From positions 1 through 14,047 of the forward strand of contig JAITSM010000199.1 in the NCBI GenBank assembly GCA_031287815.1: a stretch of DNA of 14,047 bases, read 5' to 3'. The translations under genes were made by a program, and so were the position numbers. The DNA is from Prevotellaceae bacterium. Its GTDB lineage: Bacteria; Bacteroidota; Bacteroidia; Bacteroidales; UBA932. This document shows positions 13,784 through 14,047 of the stretch, one piece after another; the stretch's first letter is position 1; every line of letters starts with the position of its first letter. The notes beneath the pieces are model-generated. The model ran no database searches and had not been told where the DNA came from. It saw only the letters and a list, made by a program, of their open reading frames with translations.

Positions 13784-14047
13784 ATATTATGCTCTTTCTC
13801 ATTTTGGGTGCTTTTATTCTGTTTCAGAAATCTCGAAAATTTCAAATCAATTGAATAAAAGCAAAACCACACAAAGAAACGTGGATTTTTGCTTATAATT
13901 GATTGGGTATTCGAGAACCTCTGAAACAATAAGTTTAGTCCACGTTGCATTTTATCCCCAATACCTCTCTAAAAAGAGAAATTTTCTGAAACAAGACTAA
14001 CCGAATAAAAGTTGCCAAAGTGCGAAAGAGCTTGCGGCAAAGGGGGA
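13784..14047 (+). ncRNA. structured RNA, copy 2 (runs off the window)
   Basis: A long interrupted hairpin begins about 37 nt after the predicted start. GTTTCAGA (13821-13828) pairs with TCTGAAAC (13920-13927), TCTCGAA (13831-13837) with TTCGAGA (13910-13916), AATCAATT (13845-13852) with AATTGATT (13897-13904), AAGCAAAA (13859-13866) with TTTTGCTT (13887-13894), and CCAC (13867-13870) with GTGG (13881-13884). Unpaired or flanking blocks match copy 1: AAAATTTC (13836), AAGAAACGTGGA (13874), GGGTATT (13905) and AGAACCTC (13914). A small TCTCT/AGAGA stem (13966-13979) and a TTGCC/GGCAA hairpin (14012-14040) directly followed by five G come next, as in copy 1. TCCACGT (13939-13945) could compete by pairing with ACGTGGA (13879-13885). 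The true 3' end and any following gene are outside the window. Confidence 0.65.

Noticed and set aside
13643..13858. 71-residue Ser/Pro/His-rich reading frame
   Set aside because: It runs through the CACCCYT repeat, the promoter and the structured RNA; it has no family resemblance.
14036..14047. Start of a tmRNA (GGGGGA at the window end)
   Set aside because: The G run recurs in copy 1 at 9278-9284 where the following sequence is not tmRNA-like, so it belongs to the shared RNA architecture.

Overview
The window looks like a chromosomal segment of a Bacteroidota member, most likely order Bacteroidales. Five places carry the phylum-type -7 promoter box TAnnTTTG, two of them with a TTTG box 19-20 nt upstream. 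A DUF4834-type small membrane protein is present, and the endonuclease III and FolP sequences read like Bacteroidales versions. The species cannot be named from the sequence. No rRNA, tRNA, transposase, integrase or CRISPR array is visible.

Layout: positions 1-9149 are all read on the minus strand. From upstream to downstream these are a secreted cysteine-rich protein with a C-type-lectin-like (DUF1566/FISUMP-like) end (8109-9149), a glycogen branching enzyme (5943-7928), a large membrane-anchored protein with a propeller-like C-terminus (3299-5635), and a compact operon. The operon runs DUF4834 (2806-3036), a DUF6492-type putative glycosyltransferase (1954-2787), an MsbA-like ABC exporter (121-1953) and the first 34 codons of an acyl-CoA ligase (1-103). 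From about 9700 the coding is on the plus strand: dihydropteroate synthase folP (9745-10572), a ComEC/Rec2 DNA-uptake channel (10633-12753) and endonuclease III nth (12842-13480).

The most interesting signal is non-coding. Two related structured RNAs lie at 9278-9511 (minus) and 13784 to the window end (plus). Each has its own Bacteroidota promoter. They share a long hairpin with conserved loop and bulge sequences, while the stems differ by paired changes (covariation). Both then run into a second hairpin followed by a G run. Copy 1 lies upstream of the secreted lectin-like gene; what follows copy 2 is outside the window.

The folP-comEC-nth side is also studded with short tandem repeats of several different sequences that share a 7-nt period. 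Several lie directly on gene ends: the stop codons of comEC and nth are inside them and the nth start codon abuts one. Further structure includes a 4 x 23-bp hairpin array (3137-3228), a GC-rich palindromic insertion kept in frame inside the 778-residue protein, a pair of dyads between the divergent RNA and folP promoters, and a REP-like inverted repeat near 13619-13684.

Metabolically the genes are a mix of housekeeping functions (folate synthesis, base excision repair, DNA uptake, glycogen branching, envelope lipid or glycan export). No phage, plasmid or defence island is evident.
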